Below are positions 40,743 through 48,466 of a stretch of 64,000 nucleotides of DNA, one piece after another. The position numbers and the translations under genes were made by a program. The notes below the pieces were generated by a model that saw nothing but the letters and a program-made list of their open reading frames with translations, did no database searches and was not told where the DNA came from. The DNA is from Salinarimonas soli (GTDB taxonomy: Bacteria > Pseudomonadota > Alphaproteobacteria > Rhizobiales > Beijerinckiaceae): the NCBI RefSeq assembly GCF_008386575.1, contig NZ_VUOA01000006.1, forward strand, positions 93,138 through 157,137. Direction: 5' to 3'. The first letter of the stretch is position 1. Every line of letters begins with the position of its first letter.

Positions 40743-41927
40743 TCACGCCCCCGGCAGCTCGAGGATGGCCTTGGCGATGATGCCGAGCATCACCTCCGAG
40801 GTGCCGCCCTCGATGGAATTGCCCTTCGCGCGCAGCCAGTCGCGGGCGAGACGCCCGCCGCCGGAGCGCTCGCCCTCCCATTCGAGCCCGTCCGAGCCTG
40901 CAGCCCGGAGCATCAGCTCGGTGCGGCGCTTGTTGAGCTCGGTGCCGTAATATTTGAGCATCGCGGAGCGGGCGCCGATCCCCTGCCCGCCCGCCGCCTC
41001 GTCGCGGAGGCGATCCATCGTCAGCGCGAAAGCGAGGGTGTCGATCTCGGCCCGCATCACGTCGGCGCGCAGCAGCGGATCGGAGATCCCCTCCCCGTCC
41101 GAACCCGCGAGCTCCGCCACGACCTCGCCGATGGGCCGGGTGCCGAGCAGGCCGCCGGCCCCGCCGCCGATCATCTCGCGCTCATGGGTTAGCAGGTACT
41201 TGGCGATGTCCCAGCCCCGGTTCAGCTCGCCGACGAGGTTCTCCTTGGGCACCCGAACGTCGTCGAAGAACGTCTCGCAGAACGGCGACTTGCCGGAAAT
41301 GAGGCGAATGGGCCGGGTCGAGACCCCGGGCGTCGCCATGTCGAACAGCACGAAGGAGATGCCCCGGTGCTTCGGCGCCGCCGGATCGGTGCGCACGAGG
41401 CAGAAGATCCAGTCCGCCTGGTCGGCATAGCTCGTCCAGACCTTCTGGCCGTTCACCACCCAGTGGTCGCCCCGGTCCTCGGCCCGGGTCTGGAGCGAGG
41501 CGAGGTCCGAGCCGGCATTGGGTTCCGAATAGCCCTGGCACCAGCGGATCTCGCCGCGCGCGATGCGAGGCAGGTGCTCGCGCTTCTGCGCCTCGTTGCC
41601 GAATTTCAGGAGGGCGGGCCCGAGCATCCAGATGCCGAAGCTCTCCAGCGGCGAGCGGGCCCCGATGCGGGCCATCTCCTCGCGCAGCACCCGCTCCTCG
41701 TCCCGCGAGAGCCCGGCGCCGCCATACGCCTTGGGCCAGGTCGGCACCGTGAAGCCGCGCTCGGCCATGCGCTCGAGCCAGACCCGCTCCGCCTCCGAGC
41801 GGAACGCCCAGCGCCGGCCGCCCCAGACGATGTCCTCCTCGCCGCGCGTGAGCTCGCGCATGGGGGCTGGGCAGTGGGCGTCGAGCCAGAGGCGGACCTC
41901 GTGGCGAAAGGCGTCGAGCTCGCTCAC
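40743..41927 (-). CDS. Acyl-CoA dehydrogenase, large/catalytic-type subunit
   Basis: 394-aa acyl-CoA dehydrogenase. It has the FAD/substrate motif GYSEPNAGSDLASLQTRAED, VNGQKVWTSYADQADWIFCL, and the catalytic Glu segment near the C-terminus (GNSIEGGTSEVMLGIIAKAI). This matches PimC-type large subunits. With the small-subunit gene 20 bp beyond the repeat element it probably forms an alpha2beta2 enzyme. GTG 41927 was chosen because GGGAGG lies upstream; the frame continues further upstream without a plausible start. It is the first gene of the acyl-CoA operon, divergent from the BKACE gene. Confidence 0.92.
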   Translation of the reverse strand: MSELDAFRHEVRLWLDAHCPAPMRELTRGEEDIVWGGRRWAFRSEAERVWLERMAERGFTVPTWPKAYGGAGLSRDEERVLREEMARIGARSPLESFGIWMLGPALLKFGNEAQKREHLPRIARGEIRWCQGYSEPNAGSDLASLQTRAEDRGDHWVVNGQKVWTSYADQADWIFCLVRTDPAAPKHRGISFVLFDMATPGVSTRPIRLISGKSPFCETFFDDVRVPKENLVGELNRGWDIAKYLLTHEREMIGGGAGGLLGTRPIGEVVAELAGSDGEGISDPLLRADVMRAEIDTLAFALTMDRLRDEAAGGQGIGARSAMLKYYGTELNKRRTELMLRAAGSDGLEWEGERSGGGRLARDWLRAKGNSIEGGTSEVMLGIIAKAILELPGA

Positions 41928-42172
41928 GCGGCTCCCTCCCGTTCCGTCCCCTGTCGGCCTCTCACGGGCCTTGAGTCGGCGCTTTCCGCACCGGCATGAG
42001 GGCGAGTATGCAAAACCGTTGCGCCCTGTCCAGCGGCGGGCGACAACGGGGAACGCGGCTCTCCCGGCATCGCCCATGCAGCCCGCAGGCGCCCCTCGAC
42101 CGGGCTCAAAGCCGCGGTGCATCGGCGTCACGAGGTGGGGAGCCAGGCACGACACGCGAGCGGGGGCGGAAC

Positions 42173-43099
42173 ATGAAACGCAAGGTCATCATCACCTGCG
42201 CCGTCACGGGGTCGATCCACACGCCCTCCATGTCGCCGCACCTGCCCGTCACGGCGGAGGAGATCGCGGAGGCCGCCATCGGGGCGGCGGAAGCGGGCGC
42301 CGCGATCGTCCATCTCCACGCCCGCGATCCGCGCGACGGGCGGCCCGACCAGAGCATGGAGCTGTTCGCGCCGTTCCTTCAGGTCATCAAGCAGCGCTCG
42401 AACTGCGTGATCAACATCACCACGGGCGGCGCCGCGACGATGAGCGTCGAGGAACGCGCCCGCCCCGCCACGATGTTCAAGCCGGAGGTGGCGTCCCTCA
42501 ACATGGGCTCGATGAATTTTGGGCTCTATCCCATGCTGGAGCGCTTCCAGGACCTGCGGCACGACTGGGAGCGGCCCTACCTGGAGGGCTCGCGCGACCG
42601 CATCTTCAAGAACACCTTCGCCGACATCGAGCACATCCTCACCGCGTGCGCCGAGAACGGCACCCGCTTCGAGATCGAGTGCTACGACATCGGCCACCTC
42701 TACACGCTTGCCCACTTCGTCGACCGCGGCCTCGTGAAGCCGCCGCTCTTCGTCCAGAGCGTGTTCGGGATTTTGGGCGGCATCGGCGCCCACCCGGAGG
42801 ACGTCGCCCACATGAAGCGCACGGCCGACCGGCTCTTCGGCGACGCCTATCGCTGGTCGGTGCTGGGCGCGGGCCGAAACCAGATGACGATCGCCGCGCT
42901 CTCCGCCGCCATGGGCGGCAACGTGCGGGTGGGACTGGAGGACTCGCTCTGGGCCGGCAAGGGGCGGCTCGCCACCTCAAACGCCGAGCAGGTCCGCATC
43001 GTGCGCGGGATCATCGAGGGCTTAGGGCTCGAGATCGCCACGCCCGACGAGGCGCGGGCGATCCTGGAGCTGAAAGGCGGCGACCGGGTCGGGTTCTAG
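42173..43099 (+). CDS. Beta-keto acid cleavage enzyme (BKACE, DUF849)
   Basis: 308-aa TIM-barrel zinc enzyme. Members transfer acetyl-CoA onto a 3-keto acid to give acetoacetate and a new CoA ester. Recognisable motifs are AAIVHLHARDPRDGRPD (Zn-binding His pair), NITTGGA, EIECYDIGHL and VGLEDSLWAGKG. ATG 42173 gives the family N-terminus (MKRKVIITCAVTGSIHTPSM). It is divergent from the acyl-CoA operon and convergent with a 3-hydroxyacyl-CoA dehydrogenase-like gene. BKACE specificity varies widely (3-keto-5-aminohexanoate, dehydrocarnitine and others) and cannot be set from sequence alone. Confidence 0.93.
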   Translation: MKRKVIITCAVTGSIHTPSMSPHLPVTAEEIAEAAIGAAEAGAAIVHLHARDPRDGRPDQSMELFAPFLQVIKQRSNCVINITTGGAATMSVEERARPATMFKPEVASLNMGSMNFGLYPMLERFQDLRHDWERPYLEGSRDRIFKNTFADIEHILTACAENGTRFEIECYDIGHLYTLAHFVDRGLVKPPLFVQSVFGILGGIGAHPEDVAHMKRTADRLFGDAYRWSVLGAGRNQMTIAALSAAMGGNVRVGLEDSLWAGKGRLATSNAEQVRIVRGIIEGLGLEIATPDEARAILELKGGDRVGF

Positions 43100-43109
43100 C
43101 CGCCCGACT

Positions 43110-43264
43110 CCCCTCCCCCTTGTGGGGAGGGGCCGGGGGTGGGGGTCGGGACGCGAGAGATCCCGGGGAAAGATAGGGCTGTACGGGCGTGCGTGCTCCC
43201 GTCTCCGTCTCCAGCTCCGACTTTTCGACCCCCACCCCCAACCCCTCCCCGCAAGGGGGAGGGG
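43110..43264. repeat. 155-bp interspersed element, copy 2 (39-bp terminal inverted repeats)
   Basis: Arms 43110-43148 and 43226-43264 are 39-bp inverted repeats with a few mismatches, enclosing a 77-bp core. The core, read on the minus strand, resembles that of copy 1 at 40564-40721. It fills the gap between the convergent BKACE and dehydrogenase genes, where it could also serve as a bidirectional transcription stop. Confidence 0.85.
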
Positions 43265-43274
43265 AGACCGTCCC

Positions 43275-44231
43275 TCACCGCCCCTGCAGCGGCCCGATCT
43301 CGGCCATCGCCCGCTTCAGGGCAAGCAGCCTCAGATCCCGGTCGCGGAAGAGCTCGGCCGGGTCGCGGTCGCCCCAGTCGAAGAAGCCCTGCCGCGCCAT
43401 CACCCCCGTGCGCCCCGAGTCGCACAGGCTGTCGAGGGTCTCGCAACGGGTCGCGGGCGGCGGCGGGGCGTAGCTTGCGTTGGCGAGGGCGTGGCGCAGG
43501 AGCGGCAGCCCGGTGAAGTCGGCCTTGGCCAGATGGCCGAGGATGGGGATGCGCAGCGACAGGCCATGGATGATCGCGTCGTCGATCTCGCGGGGCGTCG
43601 CGATCCCCTCGTCGAGCAGCCGGTACACCTCGGCGCTGATCGCCGACTGGATGCGGTTCGCGACATAGCCCGGGATGAAGCGCTTGAGGACGATGGGCAC
43701 CTGGCCGAGGCCCAGGACGAGGTCGCGCACCCGCTCGACCACGGCGGGATCCGTCTCGGGGCCCGGCACCACGTCGACGAGGTCGACGATGTAGGGCGGC
43801 GTGTACCAGTGCGCCACGAGGGCGCGGCGCTGGCGGCCTGCCGGGATCAGCGGGAAGACGTCGAGATAGCTCGTGTTGCTGGCGAGGATCGTCTCCGCCG
43901 GGCAGATCCGGTCGAGCTCGGCGAAGAGCGCGGCCTTCAGGTCCGGCCGCTCGGTGATCGCCTCGATGACGAGATCGGCGCCCCGTACCGTCTCGGCGAG
44001 GTCCGGCGAGACCCGCACCGCCGCCGCGAGGCGCTCCGGCGTCCAGGCGGGATCCACCGCGCCCGCCTCGCGTAAGGTCGACAGCGCCGAGGCCATGAGA
44101 CCCGGCAGGCGCTCCAGGGTCTCGCCGCTGTTGTCCGTGATGCGGACCCCGTGCCCCTTCAGCGCGAAGACGAGCGCGATGCCGTGCCCCATGAGCCCCG
44201 CGCCCGCGATCGCCACCTCGATCCTGTCCAT
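43275..44231 (-). CDS. 3-hydroxyacyl-CoA dehydrogenase family protein
   Basis: 318-aa NAD-dependent dehydrogenase of the HAD/HibD fold. The Rossmann motif is VAIAGAGLMGHGIALVFAL. The middle part has ADLVIEAITERPDLKAALF and ILASNTSYLDVFPL. The C-terminal helical domain contains RFIPGYVANRIQSAISAEVY. It oxidises a 3-hydroxy acid or acyl-CoA to the 3-keto product. The BKACE next door uses 3-keto acids, so the two could act in sequence, as in carnitine-type degradation; the pairing is inference. The start at ATG 44231 gives the normal N-terminus. Confidence 0.88.
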   Translation of the reverse strand: MDRIEVAIAGAGLMGHGIALVFALKGHGVRITDNSGETLERLPGLMASALSTLREAGAVDPAWTPERLAAAVRVSPDLAETVRGADLVIEAITERPDLKAALFAELDRICPAETILASNTSYLDVFPLIPAGRQRRALVAHWYTPPYIVDLVDVVPGPETDPAVVERVRDLVLGLGQVPIVLKRFIPGYVANRIQSAISAEVYRLLDEGIATPREIDDAIIHGLSLRIPILGHLAKADFTGLPLLRHALANASYAPPPPATRCETLDSLCDSGRTGVMARQGFFDWGDRDPAELFRDRDLRLLALKRAMAEIGPLQGR

Positions 44232-44292
44232 GGTCCGTCCTCCGCCACGTTGTCGGGCGGGAGGCTAGCGCCGGCGGACCGCGCTGGCCATG

Positions 44293-44348
44293 GGCGGCCC
44301 GCTCACGCGGACCGCGAAAACGCGAACGGCCCGCGTGAGCGGGCCGCC
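44293..44348. terminator. Strong 18-bp-stem hairpin after small CxxC gene
   Basis: GGCGGCCCGCTCACGCGG and its exact complement form an 18-bp perfect stem around a 20-nt loop, which itself contains a CGCG-AAAA-CGCG mini-hairpin. It lies between the 45-aa gene (stop at 44376, minus) and the dehydrogenase start, so it is very likely the transcript end of the small gene. The minus-direction flank lacks a long T run. Confidence 0.7.
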
Positions 44349-44375
44349 TTAGGTCGCGTCGGGATGGGGCGAGGG

Positions 44376-44513
44376 TCAGTCGCCGCTCGCGATCCCGCCC
44401 TGGCTCTTGAGCGCGTTCTCGCAGCGGTCGACATGCTTCTCGGCGCGCTGCTCCACGTCGGACTTGGTCTGGCAGGGCTGATCGACGTCCTGCTTGCAGA
44501 ATTGGCATACCAT
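44376..44513 (-). CDS. Small Cys-rich (CxxC) protein, 45 aa
   Basis: A 45-residue frame starting MVCQFCKQDV. It contains CQFC, a third Cys at residue 14, and a HVDRC element near residue 31. The pattern suggests a single zinc-ribbon-like fold. An AGGAGG ribosome site 8 nt upstream and the strong hairpin beyond the stop support a real gene. Function is unknown. It is too small for confident family assignment; a regulator or RNA/DNA-binding zinc protein is possible. Confidence 0.72.
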   Translation of the reverse strand: MVCQFCKQDVDQPCQTKSDVEQRAEKHVDRCENALKSQGGIASGD

Positions 44514-44665
44514 GGCGTGAGCCTCCTGTTGCTTTCGCTTGAGAGGCCAACGTGAGGCGCGGGGCGGGGTTCCAGGGCCAATCGGTCGCGGCGTCGCCCG
44601 CAAACGGAGCCGTTTTCGGCCGCGCAAGGGGGCTCGCCGGTCGATATTTGTGACGAAGCGAGGCG

Positions 44666-44878
44666 CTAGCGGACGCCCGACACCGGCGCCGTCCGCAGGG
44701 CCGCGTAGGCTCCCGGCACCGCCTCGATCGCCTGGGCGAGCGTCAGCCCCGTGCCGAGAAGCCAGCGCACGTCCGGGCTCGTCACGTACCACAGGCCCGA
44801 GCGCCCCTGGCGCGCCTCGAGACGGATGCTGCGTCCGTCGAGCGTCGCGAACGCGACCGCCTTGTCCAACTTGGCCAT
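44666..44878 (-). CDS. Small protein of 70 aa, possibly HicB/DUF1902-like
   Basis: 70-aa protein (MAKLDKAVAFATLDGRSIRL ...) with a GGGAGG ribosome site before the ATG at 44878. The middle (SGLWYVTSPDVRWLLGTGLT followed by LAQAIEAVPGAYAAL) resembles the HicB/DUF1902 partial RNase H-like pattern W-x-V-x-S-P-D-x. No HicA-like toxin gene adjoins it. The similarity is by eye and weak, so treat it as hypothetical. Confidence 0.6.
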   Translation of the reverse strand: MAKLDKAVAFATLDGRSIRLEARQGRSGLWYVTSPDVRWLLGTGLTLAQAIEAVPGAYAALRTAPVSGVR

Positions 44879-45096
44879 CGACCTCCCCCGTCGAGGGCCG
44901 GTCTGTTACAGCATCGCGGCGCGTCGCGCGAGGGGGGTGGACACAGGCCGGACATGCATTCCTGAAATGCGGCCGCGCCCGGGCGCGCGACCGCGTCCTT
45001 CGCGATCACGGGCCCGGGCGGGCGGCTCCAAGGCGGAGCCGGCATGGTCTTGGCGCGGCGGGGGTCCGGGAGACGTGGACCGGCCCGCCCCGGCCT

Positions 45097-45663
45097 TCAG
45101 TGACGATCGGCGCCGGTCGGGGCCTTGGGATCGTCGCGCATCTTCTGGGCGCGGATGATCGTGCGGGCATATTGCTCCCACACGGAACGCAGGCCCGACA
45201 GGTTCGTCGAGAGCGCCTCGGAGACGGTCTCGAGATCCTCGAGCGCGCGCTGGCTGCGCACGAACTGCGCCGCGAGGTCGCCCGAGATGTCGCCGTCCTT
45301 CGTGGTGTCGAGCACGGACTTCAGGGAGCGGCCGCTCTCCTGGGCCTCGGTCGCGATGCGGTTCAGAGCCTCGTAGAGACGATCGCGCTCGGCCTCGGCG
45401 GTCTCGACGTGCAGGCGCTGCTGGTTGAGCAGGCGCACGGTCGAGCGCCACTCGCGGCTGCGCTGGTCGAGCTCGTCGTTCACGCCCCGGAAACCGCCGG
45501 AGATGCGGCGGGGCAGACGCGGCGAAGCGTCGCCGGCGGGCTCGACGGCGAGGGCCTGGGCGGCGACGGCCGTTCCGGGGTCGCGGGCCGCATTGGTCTT
45601 GGCGACCTCGTTCCGGATAACCGCACCCAAATCGGTGCTCAGATCCTCAATCACCTTGGTCAT
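45097..45663 (-). CDS. Hypothetical coiled-coil protein, 188 aa
   Basis: Soluble, highly charged protein with no signal peptide or membrane segment. Residues about 60-180 look like long amphipathic helices (QRSREWRSTVRLLNQQRLHV; LHVETAEAERDRLYEALNRI), so a coiled coil is likely. Three ATG codons sit in tandem; the third (45663) has the best spacing to the AAAGGG ribosome site. It is separated by 280 bp from the divergent 83-aa gene. No family was recognised. Confidence 0.72.
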   Translation of the reverse strand: MTKVIEDLSTDLGAVIRNEVAKTNAARDPGTAVAAQALAVEPAGDASPRLPRRISGGFRGVNDELDQRSREWRSTVRLLNQQRLHVETAEAERDRLYEALNRIATEAQESGRSLKSVLDTTKDGDISGDLAAQFVRSQRALEDLETVSEALSTNLSGLRSVWEQYARTIIRAQKMRDDPKAPTGADRH

Positions 45664-45943
45664 CATCATCCCTTTCTCCCGGCGCCGGAGTCTGACTCAT
45701 CGCCTCCGGGCCGTCAGATTGCACATATTCTTCCCTGACGCGAATCGATTGCTAATCTTTGGTTAAATCGTGGCAGCCGCGACGGCCGAATCCAGCCCGG
45801 GTTTCTTGTCAACAGCGACCTTGGAAGCCTGGCTGCTGCGCCTTCCGTTAGGGGCGTGACGCGGCTGCAACAACCCGCAAATCCGCTGTGATCCGTATCT
45901 TCGCGCACGCCAGTTCGAGGGTATCCCATGTTATGCCGCGAGC

Positions 45944-46195
45944 ATGGAAAATGCCTCTGATTCGCAGACCTTCACTCACCGGCTGACGGCCCTCGAAGCC
46001 CTTGCCGGGACGCTCGATTCGCGAGCCGATTCGCTGTCGCTCTTCGCGGGCGATTGCGATCATTGGGGGCTTGCTTCGGACGCCGTCGAGGCCCGTCTGC
46101 GAGCCCGCGGTCACCGGGTCGACGCCATGATGAGCCGGGCGCGCGCGGCGGCCCTCCGGGCCCTGCTCGGCGACTTCGGCGGCATCGAGGTCTGA
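45944..46195 (+). CDS. Hypothetical small protein, 83 aa
   Basis: 83-aa mainly helical protein (MENASDSQTFTHRLTALEAL ...) with no membrane segment and no recognisable motif. Codon use is GC-ending like its neighbours. It ends 7 nt before the convergent Nudix gene stop and is divergent from the coiled-coil protein gene across a 280-bp, somewhat AT-richer region that should hold promoters. Only a weak ribosome site is visible. Confidence 0.5.
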   Translation: MENASDSQTFTHRLTALEALAGTLDSRADSLSLFAGDCDHWGLASDAVEARLRARGHRVDAMMSRARAAALRALLGDFGGIEV

Positions 46196-46202
46196 GCGCG
46201 AA

Positions 46203-46604
46203 TCAGCCGAAGTATTCCCGCACCCGGCGCGTGTGGAGAGGAAACGCCGTCTCGACGGGCGCCTCGATCACGAGCACTTGCGAGACCTCCGCATCGTGGC
46301 TGAACCGGCCCGGATGCGGAACCGCCGGGCTGCGGCAGAACAGAAGGTTTTGGCGCCGGTCCGGGGTCGTGTCGATTCCGACCACCTCCAGGCGCCCCGG
46401 ATCGACGATGACCCCCGTCTCCTCCCGCACCTCCGCGGCGCCCGCCTCCTGCCAGGTCTGGCCGAGCATCTGGTAGCCGCCGGGGAGCGCCAGCCGGCCC
46501 TGGCCCTGCCCAGGCAGCGCGCGCCGGATCATCAGGAGGCCACGCCCGATCGGTACCAGCACCACGACGACGGTCGGCGTGTTGTGATAGATGGGTTCGC
46601 TCAA
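46203..46604 (-). CDS. Nudix hydrolase-like protein with degenerate Nudix box
   Basis: 133-aa Nudix-fold protein. The Nudix helix region reads LPGGYQMLGQTWQEAGAAEV followed by REETGV. The core EExG glutamates remain, but the first Glu of the G-x5-E box is Gln and the Arg before the EU motif is Ala. It may hydrolyse a nucleoside diphosphate derivative or have lost activity. The SD (GGAGAGGAGG) fits a TTG start at 46604 (MSEPIYHN); a GTG at 46610 and an ATG at 46622 are alternatives. It is divergent from the hydratase gene with a 30-bp gap. Confidence 0.82.
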   Translation of the reverse strand: MSEPIYHNTPTVVVVLVPIGRGLLMIRRALPGQGQGRLALPGGYQMLGQTWQEAGAAEVREETGVIVDPGRLEVVGIDTTPDRRQNLLFCRSPAVPHPGRFSHDAEVSQVLVIEAPVETAFPLHTRRVREYFG

Positions 46605-46634
46605 CGTCACCCTCCTCTCCATCAGGCCCGCCCG

Positions 46635-47441
46635 ATGCCGCATCCGGACGCCATCGCCCGCACGATCCTGGAGACGCACGACGCCCGCCGCGGGATCCCG
46701 CCTCTGACCGAATCGCTCCCTGCCTTCGACCTTGCGGCGGCGTACCGGGTGACGGCGCAGGTGAGGCACCTGCGCGAGGCGCGGGGCGAGCGCGTGGTCG
46801 GGCGCAAGATCGGGTTCACGAACCGCACGATCTGGGACCAGTACGGCGTCCACGCGCCGATCTGGGGCTACGTCTACGACACGACCCTCCACCGCCTCGA
46901 CGCGCCGCTCCCGCTCGATGCATATGTCGAGCCGCGGATCGAGCCCGAGATCGTCTTTCGCCTCGCCCGCGCGCCGGAGCCGGGCATGAGCGATCCGGCG
47001 CTGCTCGCCTGCATCGCCACCGTGTCGCACGGCTTCGAGATCGTGCAGTCGCTCTTCCCCGGCTGGCGCTTCGCGGCCCCCGACACCGTGGCGGCCTTCG
47101 GGCTCCACGGCGCCCTGCTGATGGGTCCGGAGGTGGAGATCGCCTCCCGGCCCGGCGAGGCCTGGCTCGGGGGGCTCGCGGGCTTCACCATCGAGCTGCG
47201 CCGCAACGGCGCGCCGGCCGACCGTGGCACCTCGGCCAACGTGCTCGACGGCGGCCCGCTCGCGGCGCTGCGCCACCTCGTGGACCTGCTCGCGGCCGAT
47301 CCGGGCTCCCCGCCCCTTAGGCCCGGCGAGGTGGTCTCCACCGGCACGCTGACCCGTGCTCTTCCCGTGACGCCGGGCGAGACCTGGAGCACCGCCATCG
47401 ACGGGGTGCCGCTGCCGGGGGTGACGCTGACCCTCGCCTGA
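46635..47441 (+). CDS. 2-keto-4-pentenoate hydratase/FAH-family enzyme
   Basis: 268-aa protein of the MhpD-like branch of the fumarylacetoacetate hydrolase superfamily. Such enzymes hydrate 2-oxo-4-pentenoate or decarboxylate 4-oxalocrotonate in aromatic catabolism. It has VVGRKIGFTNRTIWDQYGVH, YVEPRIEPEIVFRLA (metal-binding acidic pair), VSHGFEIVQS and PGEVVSTGTLT. ATG 46635 gives a normal N-terminus. No other meta-cleavage gene lies nearby, so the substrate is open. Confidence 0.85.
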   Translation: MPHPDAIARTILETHDARRGIPPLTESLPAFDLAAAYRVTAQVRHLREARGERVVGRKIGFTNRTIWDQYGVHAPIWGYVYDTTLHRLDAPLPLDAYVEPRIEPEIVFRLARAPEPGMSDPALLACIATVSHGFEIVQSLFPGWRFAAPDTVAAFGLHGALLMGPEVEIASRPGEAWLGGLAGFTIELRRNGAPADRGTSANVLDGGPLAALRHLVDLLAADPGSPPLRPGEVVSTGTLTRALPVTPGETWSTAIDGVPLPGVTLTLA

Positions 47442-47449
47442 CCGGGCGC

Positions 47450-48454
47450 TCAACCGGGGCGAAAAGCCCGTAGCGCCTCGTCGAGCCGGCGCCACGCCGC
47501 CTCGTCCGGCGGCAGGCCGAATCGCAGGCGGTCCGGCCGGCCCTGGAAGCGGCGCGTCCATAGGCCATGGCGGCCGAGATGGTCGAAGAGCGCCGGCGCA
47601 AGCGGGGTCTCGATCAGCCGATACAGCGTCGTGCCGCAGGAGCCGACGCCGGCTGTGCGCGCGAGAAGCGCGTGGAGGCGGTCGCGGTCCCCTCCCCTCG
47701 CCCGCGCGGTCTCCTCCAGCCAAGCGCCGTCCCGCAGGGCGCGCGCCCCGATCTCGATGGCAGGGCCCGACACGGCCCAGGGCCCGAGCGCGGTGCGGAT
47801 CCTCTCAATGAGGGGAGCGCTCGCGACGGCAAAGCCGAGCCGCACGCCGGCCAGGCCAAAGGTCTTGCCGAAAGAGCGCAGAACGACAGCTCCGTCAGGG
47901 AGATGCGGGATGATGCTCAAGTCCCGCTCGAAATCAGCGAAGGCCTCGTCGACCACAAGAAGGCCGCCGCGGGCCTGGAGCTTCGCGGCAGTGGCGGCCA
48001 GCGCCTCCGGGTCGAGGCGGCGGCCGTCCGGGTTGTTCGGGTTCACGGCGACGGCTGCATCGGCGCCGTGCGCCGCCGCGAGCTCGTCCACCTCCACCAC
48101 CTCGTGCCCGGCCGCCGCCCAGGCGCGGGCATGCTCGGCATAGGTCGGACCGAGGATGGCGACTCGGCCAGGCGCCCGCAGGTGGGGCAGCACGCTGATG
48201 AGCACCTGCGTGCCCGGGGCCGCCACGACAGTTTCAGGCATGCGGGCGCCGTAAGCCGCCGCCGCCGCGCGCTCGAGCTCCGCGACGTCGCCGGGCGCGG
48301 GCAGGCGCTCGAAGAGGCGGGGCGTGAGTTCCGGCACGGGATAGGGTACGGGGTTGATGCCCGTGGAGAGATCGATCCAGGGCTCGGGCGCCCCGGGAAA
48401 GAGCGCCCGCGCCTCGTCCAGATCGCCCCCGTGCCAGATCCGCGTCTCACCCAT
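47450..48454 (-). CDS. cobC: CobC, L-threonine-O-3-phosphate decarboxylase-like aminotransferase
   Basis: 334-aa PLP fold-type I enzyme of the cobalamin pathway. It makes (R)-1-aminopropan-2-ol phosphate for the nucleotide-loop linker. Landmarks are WHGGDLDEARALFP, IDLSTGINPVPYPVP, AVNPNNPDGR, VVDEAFADFE and the PLP-Lys region SFGKTFGLAGVRLG. It is divergent from cobD with 12 nt between start codons, a common pairing because CobC and CobD act in succession. Length is normal. Confidence 0.94.
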   Translation of the reverse strand: MGETRIWHGGDLDEARALFPGAPEPWIDLSTGINPVPYPVPELTPRLFERLPAPGDVAELERAAAAAYGARMPETVVAAPGTQVLISVLPHLRAPGRVAILGPTYAEHARAWAAAGHEVVEVDELAAAHGADAAVAVNPNNPDGRRLDPEALAATAAKLQARGGLLVVDEAFADFERDLSIIPHLPDGAVVLRSFGKTFGLAGVRLGFAVASAPLIERIRTALGPWAVSGPAIEIGARALRDGAWLEETARARGGDRDRLHALLARTAGVGSCGTTLYRLIETPLAPALFDHLGRHGLWTRRFQGRPDRLRFGLPPDEAAWRRLDEALRAFRPG

Positions 48455-48466
48455 ATCGTCCCGCCG

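Noticed and set aside
40532-40780. Short open frames giving TPNPSPQGGG-like peptides at the repeat elements
   Set aside because: These are translations of the palindromic repeat element itself, a frequent source of false small genes.
40564-43264. The flanking repeats as ends of a composite transposon
   Set aside because: The segment between the copies holds ordinary metabolic genes with no transposase, and no target-site duplication is evident; treated as two separate small elements.
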